Shown: positions 11,651 through 21,504 of the stretch, in pieces
Layout of the letters: each line of letters starts with the position of its first letter
How positions within the stretch are numbered: position 1 is the first letter of the stretch
DNA from: Monocercomonoides exilis
Taxonomy: Eukaryota > Preaxostyla > Oxymonadida > Polymastigidae
Direction of reading: 5' to 3'
Assembly (NCBI GenBank): GCA_001643675.2
Contig: LSRY02000090.1
Span: 5,001-33,060 of the forward strand
Length of the DNA stretch: 28,060 bases
Notes under the pieces: model-generated
Told to the model about the DNA's origin: nothing
Database searches by the model: none
Seen by the model: only the letters and a program-made list of their open reading frames with translations
Position numbers and translations under genes: made by a program

Positions 11651-13705
11651 TTACGGATTTATTATAACCGACATTTTATAAAATAAATCTCGTTTATGAC
11701 TACCGGTCTGCGCTAACCCTAACCCTAACTTCTTTGATTCCTCTTCCTTGAATGAAATGCCATGAAACACCTCCAACTCTAACAGTGTTTCATCGAAGAC
11801 CTGCTGCTTTTGACCTTCAGAGGGAGGAGCGATTAGGCGAGATGCAACCATCGCCCGTTTCACAGCATCTTTGATGTAGCCGCATTGGGCTAAGCGAAGA
11901 GGGTTCCATCCTGCAATGAAAGCAGTCTTTTCCATGATGGCACGTTGTGTTTCAGCATCTTGATTGGACATTATCAGTGCTGTGCAGATAAACCCACTGC
12001 GCAGTGAGTGGAAGCAGAACAGGTGTCGTGGGTATCCTGCTGTTTCGGCCCTTCTTTTGAAACGTTCCCTCATGCAATCGGGAGTCAAAGGCCATATGAG
12101 CTTGTCAAGGTTTGTCTTATCTTTATCTTCATTCCAATTTGATAGTCTAACTCCTGTTTTCTGATAGATGTGAAGAGAAAGCCAATAAACCGGATCATCG
12201 TCTTTCTCCTCTTCCTCATTTCCCTCAATTGTGACTTCTCTTCCCCAATCATATTGCCCCTTCGCGCGATAAAAGATGATTGTGCACAAAAGTTTCTTTG
12301 TCACTTTTGATTTAATCACTTTTGTTATATGACACAGTTTAACATTCGACAACGTGACGGCGCGCGCACCTGTGTGGACTGCCACAAGAAACAAAGAACT
12401 TTCAAGGGCCTTGTCGAGATGCCTTGTTGGAATAAATTTGACAATTCTCTTCACATCCATCAGCAACGCAGGTTCTTTTTTTAACACTTTTTTTTTCACA
12501 TCACTTGAGTATTTCAAACAACGAACAGCATGTTTCATTGTTTCAATTGTTCTTTTATTTAGACGCATTCCTCTTTTAATAAGGTTCAATCTTTTAATGG
12601 ATGGAATGATGATATAGCATATGGAAGAAAGTGGATAGTGGCACTCCTTGCCACAGAATAGGACAAACCCTCTGGCCATCCGATGATGCAATGGCCAAGG
12701 TTCTAGCCCAATCTTGTGAGCCCAGGTGGTCAGAAGCCGCTCGACCCAAGAATGTTTGCGTCTTGTGGCTTCTGACCAAATCCTGTCAACTTGTAGATAT
12801 TTCTTTGTTCCCTCCACTCCAACGCGAGCGAGGGCGCTATCCATTTTGGTTGGATGGAAATACAAATCAGTTGGGCATGATGAGCAAGAGGAAGAAGCAG
12901 AAGCTGAGGCTGAGGCAGATGCAGAGGATGAAAAGGATTGAGAAGAGAGAGAAAAGGATAAATTTTCATTTGAAGATGATTTCTGATGAGATATCTCGGA
13001 TAATGCTTTTGCTTTTTCCATATAATATTGTTTATTATTTTTCAAATATTGTCTTTCTTCTTTCAATTCAATTAATGTTTCTTTAATTACATCTTTTTCC
13101 ATTTCTTTAATTTCTTCTTCACTCCCATCTGACTCTCCAGAATCTTCCTCAACTGGAATGTTATCTTCAGAATAATCTGAGACATCCAATTCCACAGAAC
13201 AATCTGAGACCTCCTCGCTGGTCTCAGTATCACTATCTTCAGAAAATCTTTTTTTCTCTTTTTCTATTTCCTCTTTCGTTTTATTTCGAGATGGTAAAAT
13301 TCTGTTAAGAGAAGGCGTTTTTGTGGGATTTTGAAGAGGAGGATGATGGAGTGATCTTGAATTCGTGGGAGTTGAAGAAATGGAAGAAGAAGATGGTAGC
13401 TGAAAACTGTGAAGTGGAGTTGTTCGAACTGGAGAAAGAAGTTCATTCATCATGCGCAACATTTTTGCGCAGACTTCTTCTCTGCTTATAAATTCTGTGT
13501 TCGTTGTTTGTTCATTTTCAGAAACTGTTGGTGTTGAAGGTGGATAAATAATCTGTGTAATTATTTGGTGATAAATAATGAAATAAAAATAAATAATTGA
13601 TATATCAAAATAAAAATTTCAAACATTTTGCATTGAATCAAATTCTTCATTGTTGATTTTTTCCAAACCAGAGGCACATTCGTTTGTTTCATATTTTGTT
13701 TCCAT
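11651..13705 (-). CDS. Tyrosine recombinase, diverged paralogue without Myb domain (two exons)
   Basis: A second tyrosine recombinase on the opposite strand. Exon 1 (13705-13625, 27 codons) joins exon 2 (13552-11651) across a 72-nt intron in phase 0, giving 660 aa. The frame stays open upstream of the first in-exon ATG at 13462, which is why the start is placed at 13705. A Ser- and Asp/Glu-rich N-terminal part (to about residue 255) includes an Ala-Ser dipeptide run. The core-binding region then matches the first recombinase in pattern (RGF...PSIKRL). The catalytic residues are R424, K458, H542, R545, W576 and Y586, with the same H-to-W (34) and W-to-Y (10) spacing. The tail includes KLGLGLAQ, encoded by a telomere-like repeat. 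No Myb domain is present. A short in-frame extension past the TAA would be read only under a non-standard code. Probably from a Crypton-like element. Confidence 0.86.
11713..11729. repeat. Telomere-like tract inside the recombinase 3' coding region
   Basis: CTAACCCTAACCCTAAC on the plus strand reads as TTAGGG repeats on the coding minus strand, where it encodes the LGLGLA part of the recombinase tail. It is a short interstitial telomere-type sequence, in the same orientation as the tract at 13913. Confidence 0.8.
13553..13624 (-). other. Intron 1 of the second recombinase gene
   Basis: A 72-nt AT-rich segment on the minus strand begins GTTTGA and ends ACACAG. It splits the reading frame between codons; without removal, exon 1 runs into TGA two codons later. 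Donor sequence and first-exon position match the other recombinase gene. Confidence 0.75.
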
Positions 13706-13908
13706 TGTTTAGATATTTCCAATTAGAATTAATTCAAAAACTGAGTAATTCATTATGGTTATGCTCAATATTTAGAGGAAAAAAAAGTGATATGAAAAAA
13801 TCATTGGAAATTTAAAAAGTTAAGTATAAAAATTATATAATACAAGTGTGTATTTCTTTCTTCCAGTTGAAAATAAGCTCATATCATTCCTCTAAACTAA
13901 ATGTACTC

Positions 13909-14333
13909 CTATCCTAACCCTAACCTAACCTGGATGAGTTCTGAATGAGAATGCTCGGCCAGCTTATCTGCTCTGATAAATGCGATAATTTTGTCAAACA
14001 AACAACTTTTCTCGTTCAAGCTCATGTCAAGCATTGTCAGACTACGCAGCATGCAAAATAGATGGTAGAAGTCACGAATATCATCGTTGAATGCAATAAA
14101 AACTAGAATAATTTCAAAACTTCTGAATCTTTTGAAAAAGGATAAAATGGCTTCTCTCTCTTTGCGGTATTCCTGTTCATGGCCAATCTGTATTCATTCA
14201 AAAAACACCTTTAATGAAAAATGAATGAAATAAAAAAGTCAAACCATCTTTTTTTTTGGACTTGAAATATTTTTCCATCTCCAAGGGATTGGTAATTATC
14301 TGTCAAACTGGTTTTCTTGTTCTTAGAATCCAT
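13909..14333 (-). pseudogene. Unidentified minus-strand gene fragment with two exon-like parts
   Basis: A 93-codon frame without an initiating ATG runs 14187-13909 and ends at TAG supplied by the telomere-like tract. It follows an acceptor-like ATACAG, and a GTTTGA donor lies at 14244 (57-nt putative intron). The upstream part starts with ATG at 14333 (MDSKNKK...). The two parts do not join in frame: the upstream exon ends in phase 2 and would create TGA. One extra base in the nine-A run (plus strand T run 14249-14257) would repair it, so either an assembly indel or a disabling mutation is possible. The 93-codon product is charged and helical-looking, with no family I recognise. The upstream frame also extends to 14672 but is broken by TGA (14564-14562) and TAA (14468-14466 and 14381-14379). 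Confidence 0.45.
13913..13930. repeat. Telomere-like tract upstream of the second recombinase
   Basis: CCTAACCCTAACCTAACC is an imperfect (CCCTAA)n tract about 210 bp upstream of the recombinase start. It has the same orientation as the tract at 11713, so the two bracket most of that gene as short direct repeats about 2.2 kb apart. It also lies at the end of the minus-strand frame at 13909-14187. Confidence 0.8.
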
Positions 14334-14689
14334 TGTGAAGTTGGCTGTGATATCTGATGAAAACACATATTCTCCAAATTAACTCCTTTTCAATGACTTA
14401 TTCAACGCCATGTCTTTGCTGACAGCATACCAGTAGGATTCGTGTAAATGGCAATGTGCTTGTTGTTAAGGCCTGCTGAGTGTTTTGCTCAACTCGTTTC
14501 CTCCATTGTCCAATACCCCAATTCTCTTTCCTTTTCCACAAAACCAACCTCCCTTTACAAATCACGCAAAACAAGTCCTGCCCAAAAGATATGCCAAGCG
14601 AAACACATTTCCCACAAAATGAACAAGCAGTTCAATTCTATCTTTCTGGCATTCAACTCGCTTTTTCTGCATCTTGATTGAATTATTTT

Positions 14690-15128
14690 TCTTTCAAAAT
14701 TTCGCAGGAGATGTTGAATCATATGTTTTGTAATTTTTAACCAAGTTCAAATTCCTTGAAATTTCCCCCACTTATTCACTTTTCACAAGCAATAGATGCA
14801 AACAGCCACTCGCTCCTTCATCTGCAAGAAAAGTCCCTGTTCTTCTGCATTGCTATAACTTGAATGGGTGCATCCGAAGCCGTGTGCTTAAACAGCTTAA
14901 ACATGCTCTGGCTGCAGTAAATAATTTATCAAAAATCTTCACTTAAAAAATTATAGGTTCATCACCCTTATTTCTTTGTAAAAATAGATTATTTTGTTTC
15001 ATTGATTCACTTGTTTTAATGCAAATGACATCGACGGCACATGAAAATGTGTGGGCTTCAGCTTTATTAGATATTTGATTTGGTGCTTTTAATTCTTTTA
15101 ATTTGAACAAAACACGAATATTTCGAAA
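14690..15128. other. Spacer with no supported gene
   Basis: Mostly AT-rich DNA with no long frame. A plus-strand frame at 14448-14681 just before it overlaps the minus-strand fragment and has no independent support. Nothing else recognisable. Confidence 0.5.
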
Positions 15129-15657
15129 ATGAATTTATTAACTGTTTTGAAATAATTTTACGATTTCACAGTCACCTTCAGCGAAACAAATATTTCTTGG
15201 TATGCTGGAGTTTATAAGAAATGAATGGTTAAATAAATAAATGCTTCTTTTTTCTCTTTTGATTTTTTCACTTTTTTTAGAGAAACTTTCACAGCTGGAA
15301 TATTTCCCAGAAAGCGAGCAGAAACAGAAAATTGAAGAATTGAACAATATTTTGGAAGAAATGGATAGAAAAGAATTTGAATCAGTTTTCACAAAAGAAC
15401 TGTTCAATGAAATGGATGAAATGATAAAAGAAGAGAAGCTTTCGATGAGAAATGCAATTTTGCTGCTGAAGCACATTGGATATTTGCATACATCGAGAAG
15501 AATGTTTATTTATGGCTTTCAAGAAACTTCGTTGAACAAAAGATTTGAAAAGATGATTTTTTACGAAAATAAGAAAAAAGAAGGAAAGAACGAAAAGCTT
15601 TTTGTTGATCTTTGCGAATGCTGTTTTTCTTTGAGCTTCTTCTTCACATATGGGTGA
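15129..15657 (+). CDS. Small predicted helical protein, three exons (139 aa)
   Basis: The function is not recognised. Three exons fit together with correct phases: 15129-15143, 15172-15199 and 15281-15657 (stop TGA), total 420 nt. Introns are 28 nt (GTTTTG...TCACAG) and 81 nt (GTATGC...TTTTTAG, with a strong pyrimidine tract). The ATG at 15241 lies inside the second intron and would add a spurious pyrimidine-encoded Leu/Phe segment, so I reject it as the start. The product is rich in Glu, Lys and Leu, with helix-forming segments (KIEELNNILEEM; NAILLLKHIGYLH) and two nearby Cys near the C-terminus. A helical-repeat fold would fit, but nothing specific can be claimed. The 28-nt intron is the weakest part; if wrong, the first exon lies elsewhere. 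Confidence 0.55.
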
Positions 15658-16199
15658 TTTTTTTTGAAATCATAAAAAATAACGAAGTTTGATCATAAAA
15701 AATTTTCATAAAGGGTGAGGTTGAAAAGATTAATTTTATTTGAAAATGCATGAAAATATTGATCGATATATTATAATTATTAATTATTTGTTGATTTTAA
15801 TTTGTTTCCAATCGTTTTTATTTCAAATATCGAGAAATAAAAATAATTTCTAAAAAAAAAACGAAAATTCGATAAACCTAATAAAACATTAGTTAACTGG
15901 TTTATAAAACAAAAAAACAATAATGACAATACACAATCAATCAATTTTTTATATAAAAATTAATTTTATGATGTTATTGCAAAGAAATTTTTAAATTAAT
16001 TTTGAAGATCATAAAACATTTGTTAAATTTTATCAATTCACATTAACACTTACGCAAAAATATAATAGTAACATAAGACACTCATCAAGAAATCAACTGT
16101 TTGTTGATAAATTTGTTTGCAAACAAGTAATCTTAGAAATATTTAATTATTATCTAAATATCAAACAAAGTTTAAGATAAATAAAGAAAATATTAAAAA
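15658..16199. other. AT-rich spacer
   Basis: Very AT-rich, with A runs and no open frame of note. Nothing supported beyond a probable 3' end of the preceding gene. Confidence 0.6.
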
Positions 16200-16429
16200 A
16201 TGAAAAGAAACTCGTCAATTTTTGCTTTTTCCACAAAAAATGCTTCTATCGCACGAACATCTTCATTTTATCTTCCTCTCTTTGTTTCTCCTCTGATTCT
16301 CTCTATCTCCTTCTCATCAATAATATGTCATCCAGTTATCTGCCTCCTTCGATGCTCTGTTTTTGTCCGCCTGTTCGTTTTGAGAACAGATTGGTTAATA
16401 ACCAGTTTCACATGAAAGGATATGAACAA

Positions 16430-16900
16430 CAAAATGGTGCATGAATATAAAGCGCTGAACCATTGTTCTAGTATCCTTGTAGCGCCCATTTCTCCATATC
16501 GCTTCTGCATCCCCTTCCGCGGAACTCGCATCCCTCCGTTCACTTTCTCTTTGCTCGCTGGAGTTGACGTTGTGTCCATCTGCCCGTCTGTTCTGGCTGA
16601 CTCCGATGATTTTGGGCTGCCTGCTCCAGGATCCAGAAAAGTCTTCGCTTTGGACTCTGCCTGCGTCACCTTTCACCGCGCTCACCAGATATTCGTTAAC
16701 CAGCACACTGGCTTCTCTTTCCATCAGTGCGGCTCCCCGCTTTCCTCCGCGCTTCTCTCTCCACAGTCGTCCACCACATCTCCCCTTCCATCGGCAACAT
16801 CCTCTGGATCTGATGCTCCTCCTTCTTCGACGCCCCGACCTCCCTTGCAAACATCCGATCCGAGTTCGTACAGTAGAGTCTTATTCTTGTTCTTTTAAAC
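16430..16900. other. GC-rich island with open frames on both strands
   Basis: The sequence is clearly richer in G and C than its surroundings. The plus strand has a 158-codon frame (16422-16898) rich in Ser and Pro with a varied middle part. The minus strand has a 113-codon frame (16669-16328) and a 151-codon frame (16850-16395). None matches a family I know, and at this composition open frames arise easily. The plus frame has the more protein-like mix of residues (Cys, His, Phe, Asp spread through it), yet the flanking low-complexity tract is coded on the minus strand. I leave the strand undecided. Confidence 0.4.
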
Positions 16901-17357
16901 ATTATCAGTTGGCTACAGATGCATTTCTCAATGGCTGTATCATCCTTAAAGTTATTCCTCCCTCTATTTCTCCCTTCGCATCCCTCCTCTTTTCTCTTTC
17001 TTTCCATCCTTTCCTTCTTCCTTCTCTCCTTCTCTCTCATCCTCCTTGCCCAGATCTCATCCTCTCTCATTTCCAGTACTTTCATTCCTTTCTCAGTTAA
17101 CCTCAGCTCCGGAGGGCATTTCAGTATGAGGCCAAAATCCCTTCTTCTTCATAGCACACAAGCTTCTCAATGCACCATCCATCAACAGGCAGAAGCAATA
17201 CGTTGTCTTCCATTGTGCTTCTCCGCCTGCATGTCTCAGCACATCCGACCCAGTGGTGGAGAAGAGAAGGAAGTGTGAAATGGAGCGAGCACTGTATTTC
17301 TTGAAGAACAGAAGAAGAAGAGGAAGATGAAGAAAACGAAGAAGAAGAAGAATACAT
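16696..17357 (-). pseudogene. Minus-strand gene fragments, Ser-rich then Arg/Glu-rich
   Basis: A frame from 17357 to 17121 (78 codons) begins Ser-rich and continues into a mixed stretch (DNVLLLPVDGWCIEKL). A second frame (17085-16696, 129 codons) carries KCPPELRLTEKGMKVLEM just upstream of and across its ATG, followed by an Arg/Lys/Glu run. A single extra base near GAAGAAGAAGGGATTTTGG would join the two. This is fragment evidence only; no domain is recognised and the 3' part is less protein-like. It may be the downstream end of the long Ser-rich minus-strand tract. Confidence 0.35.
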
Positions 17358-17392
17358 AAGTGAGTCTGAATGTGGAGACGATGTTGAAATAG

Positions 17393-19292
17393 TCAGACGA
17401 ATTTATACTGAAGAAGATGGAAATAATTTTCCATCTGGTTTAGAAAAGGCTTTTGATGAGAAGTGATGATACCATTTGGCTGATTTTCTGCATCATCTTC
17501 GTTTTCCTCATGTGTCGTTTCAGGAGAACTGTGAGTTTGTGCTATTTTGGCTTCAATTTCGCTTTTTTTTCATTTTCATTTCCTTTCTCAGATTTCTTTT
17601 TTGAAGAAATAGAATGGGAGAGCAGGATTGATGAAAATGGAGAAGAGGACAATGAAGATGAAGATGGATATGAAAAAGCAGTGGAAGAAGATGACATCAA
17701 AGAAGAAGGTGATCGAGACGAGTTCCGCTTCTAACTTGCTTCCGGCTTCCTCTTTTGTTTTTTGAATTCAGCTGCATTTTGCGTGAGAGTTGAGAATGGA
17801 TATATTATAGAGATCGGTTTGAGGGTGTTGCTGCTGTGTTTTTTATTTTTATTTTTATTTTTTTTTTTTATTTTTATTTTTTTTTGATTGTGTGTGAGTG
17901 GTTGGCGGCAATGAAGAAATTGTTTGAAAACAGATGCATTTTAAGAGAATGATAAGGAAGATGAACCAGAAGATGAAGAAAAAATAAATGATGATGATGT
18001 AGCTGTAATAGCTTTTGAATGAAGAGATATGGCCGATACTGATGATCTGGGTTTTGAATGAGATGACTTTGAGGAATGAGTTTGTAAAAAATGCAAAGAA
18101 GAGGAGGATGAAGAAGCAAAAGTGTTTGGAGTTGACAGAGAAGGATGTGGAACTTCAACTTCACTTCTCTAAGCAGAAGAATCCGAAGAAGGAGGAGAAG
18201 AAGAAGCTTCTTTCATGCTTTTTTTGCTGTGTTTGACGATTATCTTGTGAAATACAAAGAAAACTTACAAATAGTGAGTTTTTCTTATAAGGATCAGAAG
18301 AAGAAAAATAATAAGTTTTGAAATCGAACATCTTAAAACGCATTCGCATTTTCACTTCGCCTTGGCTCCGAATGTTTTTGTTTTTTTTTGGAACATAATT
18401 TTCATTTTGCTTTTCTTTTTATTCTTCTTTTGATGTTCTTTTGAAGGAGACATGTTTTCTGAAATATTATCATCTCCTTTTTCTATAGACAGAAATGTGA
18501 TTTTATTCTGAATGACATCTGCAAAGCTTCCATATTGAACAGCTTGCCAGAAAAAATTATTGATCTTTTCGAATCGACAGCGCCTTCATTATCCAAACAA
18601 CTGGAGGCGATTCGAAATGCTCCTTCATCAACACCTTCCTCTTGTTCACTTCGCTTTTGAAGTTCGATTCGCTTTTCTGAATTTTCTTCTTCTTCAAATA
18701 CGAGACAAACGCATTTCTCTTCTTCTCAGCCTTCTCCAGCGCTTTCCTCTGCTCGTCTTCGAGCTTTTCCCGCTCTTTCTCTGAGTTCTCATTCTCTTCC
18801 TCCAGCTGCTCCTTTGTCTCCTTCTCTGCCTCTTCCTTCTGTATCTTCTCTATCTTCCACTGTGTCGCTTTCTCTTTCTCAATTCTATCGATGCGGCTTG
18901 GAATAGCCGACTATATAGGTTCAGGAAAGCACAATGACGAAGAAGAAACGGGATGCTAAATTTGATTGGTGAAAGTTGGGGTATTGGTGGAAAAAGGAGA
19001 TATAGATAACTTTGAAAAAGGAGGTGAAAGTGATGGTGTTGAAGGAGGTAAAGCATTATCAATATGATTGTAATCAGATGGAATTTGTGAGGATAGAGAA
19101 GAAGAAGATAAGATGATTATAAAGAAGAGGAGAAAGGAGAAGAAGAGAATGATGCTGATGTAGTTGGCTGAGGAGTTGATTGAAGAGTATGATTTGGTCC
19201 ATTTAACGTTGTGTTAATAGCATTTTGCTGGTTAAAAGGCAAGTTTTTCATTCTTTCTGCTTCTCTTTCTCTTTCTTCTCTCAGCTTCCTTT
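17393..19292 (-). pseudogene. Interrupted minus-strand frames, Ser-rich with coiled-coil block
   Basis: Successive minus-strand frames read as protein but are broken. A Ser/Pro-rich segment leads into a Glu/Lys/Arg coiled-coil-like block (about 18910-18560) and then Ser-rich segments to TGA at 17395-17393. In-frame stops in the best path include TAG at 18958-18956, 18913-18911, 18171-18169 and 17733-17731, and TAA at 18559-18557 and 17943-17941. Single-base frame changes coincide with homopolymers, for example the A run at 18551-18556. A GTAAGT...ACACAG segment near 18250 could be an intron. No family is recognised. Decay, assembly indels or unrecognised introns could each explain the breaks. 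Confidence 0.4.
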
Positions 19293-19315
19293 CTTTTATT
19301 CACCTCAATCTTTCA

Positions 19316-19705
19316 TCAAATTTCTGTCTCACCTTCATTCATTGCTCCTTTCACCACATCCACATCTTTCATTTCCTCCTCAAACAACTTGTCATCTGCA
19401 CGCGCAATATCACCAGCTGACATCAGAGTCAGTATCCTTTCATGTGTCAGCAACGAATACAGCGAAAGAAAATCTGTATTCTTTTTCTCCTCTTTCCTCC
19501 TCTTCATCCCTACCAATGAAGCATGAATGCCGCTTCGTGGATCCTTTGCGTATTTGTTGGAACTTTGTGGAGGGATCAATAAAGAAATCTGAGGGATAGA
19601 CAAAGCAGAGGATGATGATTGAGAAACAGATGGGGTCAAAGCTTTGTTAGCAGTTGTATTCTTTGACATAAAGAAATCATCATCTTCTTCTTGAAGCAGA
19701 ACCAT
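19316..19705 (-). CDS. Unidentified minus-strand frame, 129 codons (fragment)
   Basis: The frame opens upstream of the ATG at 19705 (SKDN precedes it) and lies immediately after the frame at 19976-19707 in a different register, so the two probably belong to one product. It is mixed in composition, with an acidic start, a Ser/Thr-rich middle and helical charged segments (HERILTLMSAGDIARADD). It closes at two TGA codons, but a GT...AG segment at 19332-19293 (40 nt) would splice in phase to the next frame, which starts ERKLREERERE. No function is assigned. Confidence 0.4.
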   Translation of the reverse strand: MVLLQEEDDDFFMSKNTTANKALTPSVSQSSSSALSIPQISLLIPPQSSNKYAKDPRSGIHASLVGMKRRKEEKKNTDFLSLYSLLTHERILTLMSAGDIARADDKLFEEEMKDVDVVKGAMNEGETEI

Positions 19706-19706
19706 G

Positions 19707-21357
19707 TTATCTTTGCTGCATTTCTTCCTTCAACCTGCCATGTTTTTTTGTCTTTTCCTTTGGATCACTGAAAAACGTTTTGAAGCGCTGTGAATAAGAA
19801 GAAAATGATGATGAAATCACTGAATATGTGTCACGAGCATGCCTATCTTTCAACGAAGCTGATTTCGACACTTCAGACTCACTTCCGTTCAAAACACTCT
19901 GCTCGCTTTTCCTTCTCTCTTCTTCCTTTTTGTCTTCGACAATAAATTGCCCCTTTCCTCTTATATTTTTCCTCATTGCATTCTCCCCTGCTGCTTCTGC
20001 TTCCTGCTTTTTGACAATTGAACATTAAAACTCTTTCTCTGAAACGACTTTTCTAGACAATTGTTATTCTTCGAAGTATAAAACTCTAAATGATGTTCTG
20101 CTTCCATCAAATGACTCCAAATGGATCATTCTATCAACTTTTCTATTTGAAGTTCCATCTTTCTCTATCTTTTAATATTTCTCATGTTCAATTCTTTTTC
20201 CTCTTTCTCTTCCTCTTTCATTCATTTGTTCATTCTCGTTCATATTCTTCATTTTCTTCCTGTTGACCTCTTTTTCTTTTCTTCCCAGCATCTGCCTGAA
20301 GAACTCCACCTCAAACAAAAGGGCATCCGCATAACAGAAGAACGATGGATGGAAAAGCGGTGTTAACGAAGGAGAAGAACACATCAGAGTGAATTGGTGA
20401 GTGTGTGGGTGTGTTATAAAAAGAAGGCGCGCGTTTTGATGAGTGAGGGAGTTGAGAAAGAGGCAGCAGAGACAAGGGTGGAGTCGTGAGATGGAAAGCA
20501 GAGAGGAAGAGGAGAGAGGATTAGGAATTGTTTGTGTGATTGAACTGAGCCATGGCTCGCTGCTGTCAAAGGAAGTTTTCACAGAGGAAGCTGAAGAAGA
20601 TGTAAATAAAGATGTTGCTGTTGGGTTTGGAAAAATAGAAGCAGAACTTGATGATGATGAAAAGAAAGAAGATTCATTTAAAGTCATTTCAAATGTTGTT
20701 GTTTGAGCATTTGCTGCTTGATAAATCTGTTTGTTTTTGTGGAAATACGGATGAATAGCGATTGTGGGGACGATCATTCCTCCTCTCTCTTTCCTCTCCC
20801 GCTCTTCTTCTGCCCTTTCTTCTTCAAAGTCATCCAAGTCCAAAATGTCGTATCGAGTGCCTGAAACATCATAGCTCAGTTCGTTGAGCCTTCCTTCTCC
20901 CCCAAAAGACGATGCAGAAATCGGAGAATGGCGCACCAGCGAAGAACGAGGCGATGAGTTTTCAGTCAATTCCTTGTCCTCCTTTGCATGTTTTGTCTTT
21001 GATATTTTGTCTTTGTTCTCTGTCAGCTTTTTTCAGCCTCTCTCTTTCTGAGATCAGATCCTCCAGCGACTCAAAGCAGATGACCATTTCTCTGCCCCAC
21101 TTCACTCCACCCACATAATTGAATGAAACATCAATGTACGGAGTGAATAAGGCATTTTGCGAAGAAATCTGTGATTGTTCTGTTTCAGAAGAAAAAAAGG
21201 AAGAAGAAGAGGAAGAAGAATTGGAAGGATAAGAAGAAATTGAAGATGAAACAGAAGAAGGAGAACAAGAAGATGAAAATGCAGAGGAAAAGAGATAAAC
21301 CTGAGGTATATCATGAGGAGCAAAAGAGTTGGAGTGATGAAGATGGAGATGATGACT
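19707..21357 (-). pseudogene. Long minus-strand gene tract with in-frame TAA codons
   Basis: From 21357 to 20965 the frame is free of stops and includes a well-mixed segment (FTPYIDVSFNYVGGVKWGRE, then a charged helix). Removing one base from the six-base run at 21028-21033 joins it to a frame running 20990-19710. That frame holds a 265-codon open stretch (20969-20172) and continues past TAA at 20174-20172, 20066-20064 and 20027-20025 in the same register, about 420 codons with only three stops. Composition is Ser-rich with acidic and basic helical blocks; no domain is recognised. Either the TAA codons are disabling mutations, or they are read through or reassigned. Confidence 0.45.
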
Positions 21358-21504
21358 TCATTTTCGATGAGAAAGATGAAAAAGATGAGAAGAATTGGAA
21401 GAAGGAAGGAAGAAATCAGTTGTGGTGTTGTTGGGGTATTTGTATGAGGAAGAAGGATGGGAATAAATGGAAAAAGAAGAAGTAGAAGCAGAAGAAGAAG
21501 ATCA

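Noticed and set aside
14246-14672. Full-length minus-strand gene reading through TGA and two TAA codons
   Set aside because: Another frame of the same strand looks equally protein-like under the same assumption, so by-eye coding quality does not discriminate here.
16670-16980. A minus-strand frame that reads sensibly if TAA/TAG are Gln and TGA is Trp
   Set aside because: It contains about ten stop codons in roughly 105 codons, more than chance would give, so the apparent sense is not evidence for reassignment of all three stops.
17312-17734. A plus-strand acidic gene with exons 17312-17437 and 17592-17734 that splice in phase
   Set aside because: The minus strand of the same DNA reads as a Ser-rich frame continuous in register with the tract upstream; acidic residues are the expected antisense of Ser codons. 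Kept only as an alternative.
17453-17734. Plus-strand 93-codon frame with a hydrophobic start, as a membrane protein
   Set aside because: The hydrophobic part is the translation of intron-like pyrimidine DNA, antisense to the minus tract.
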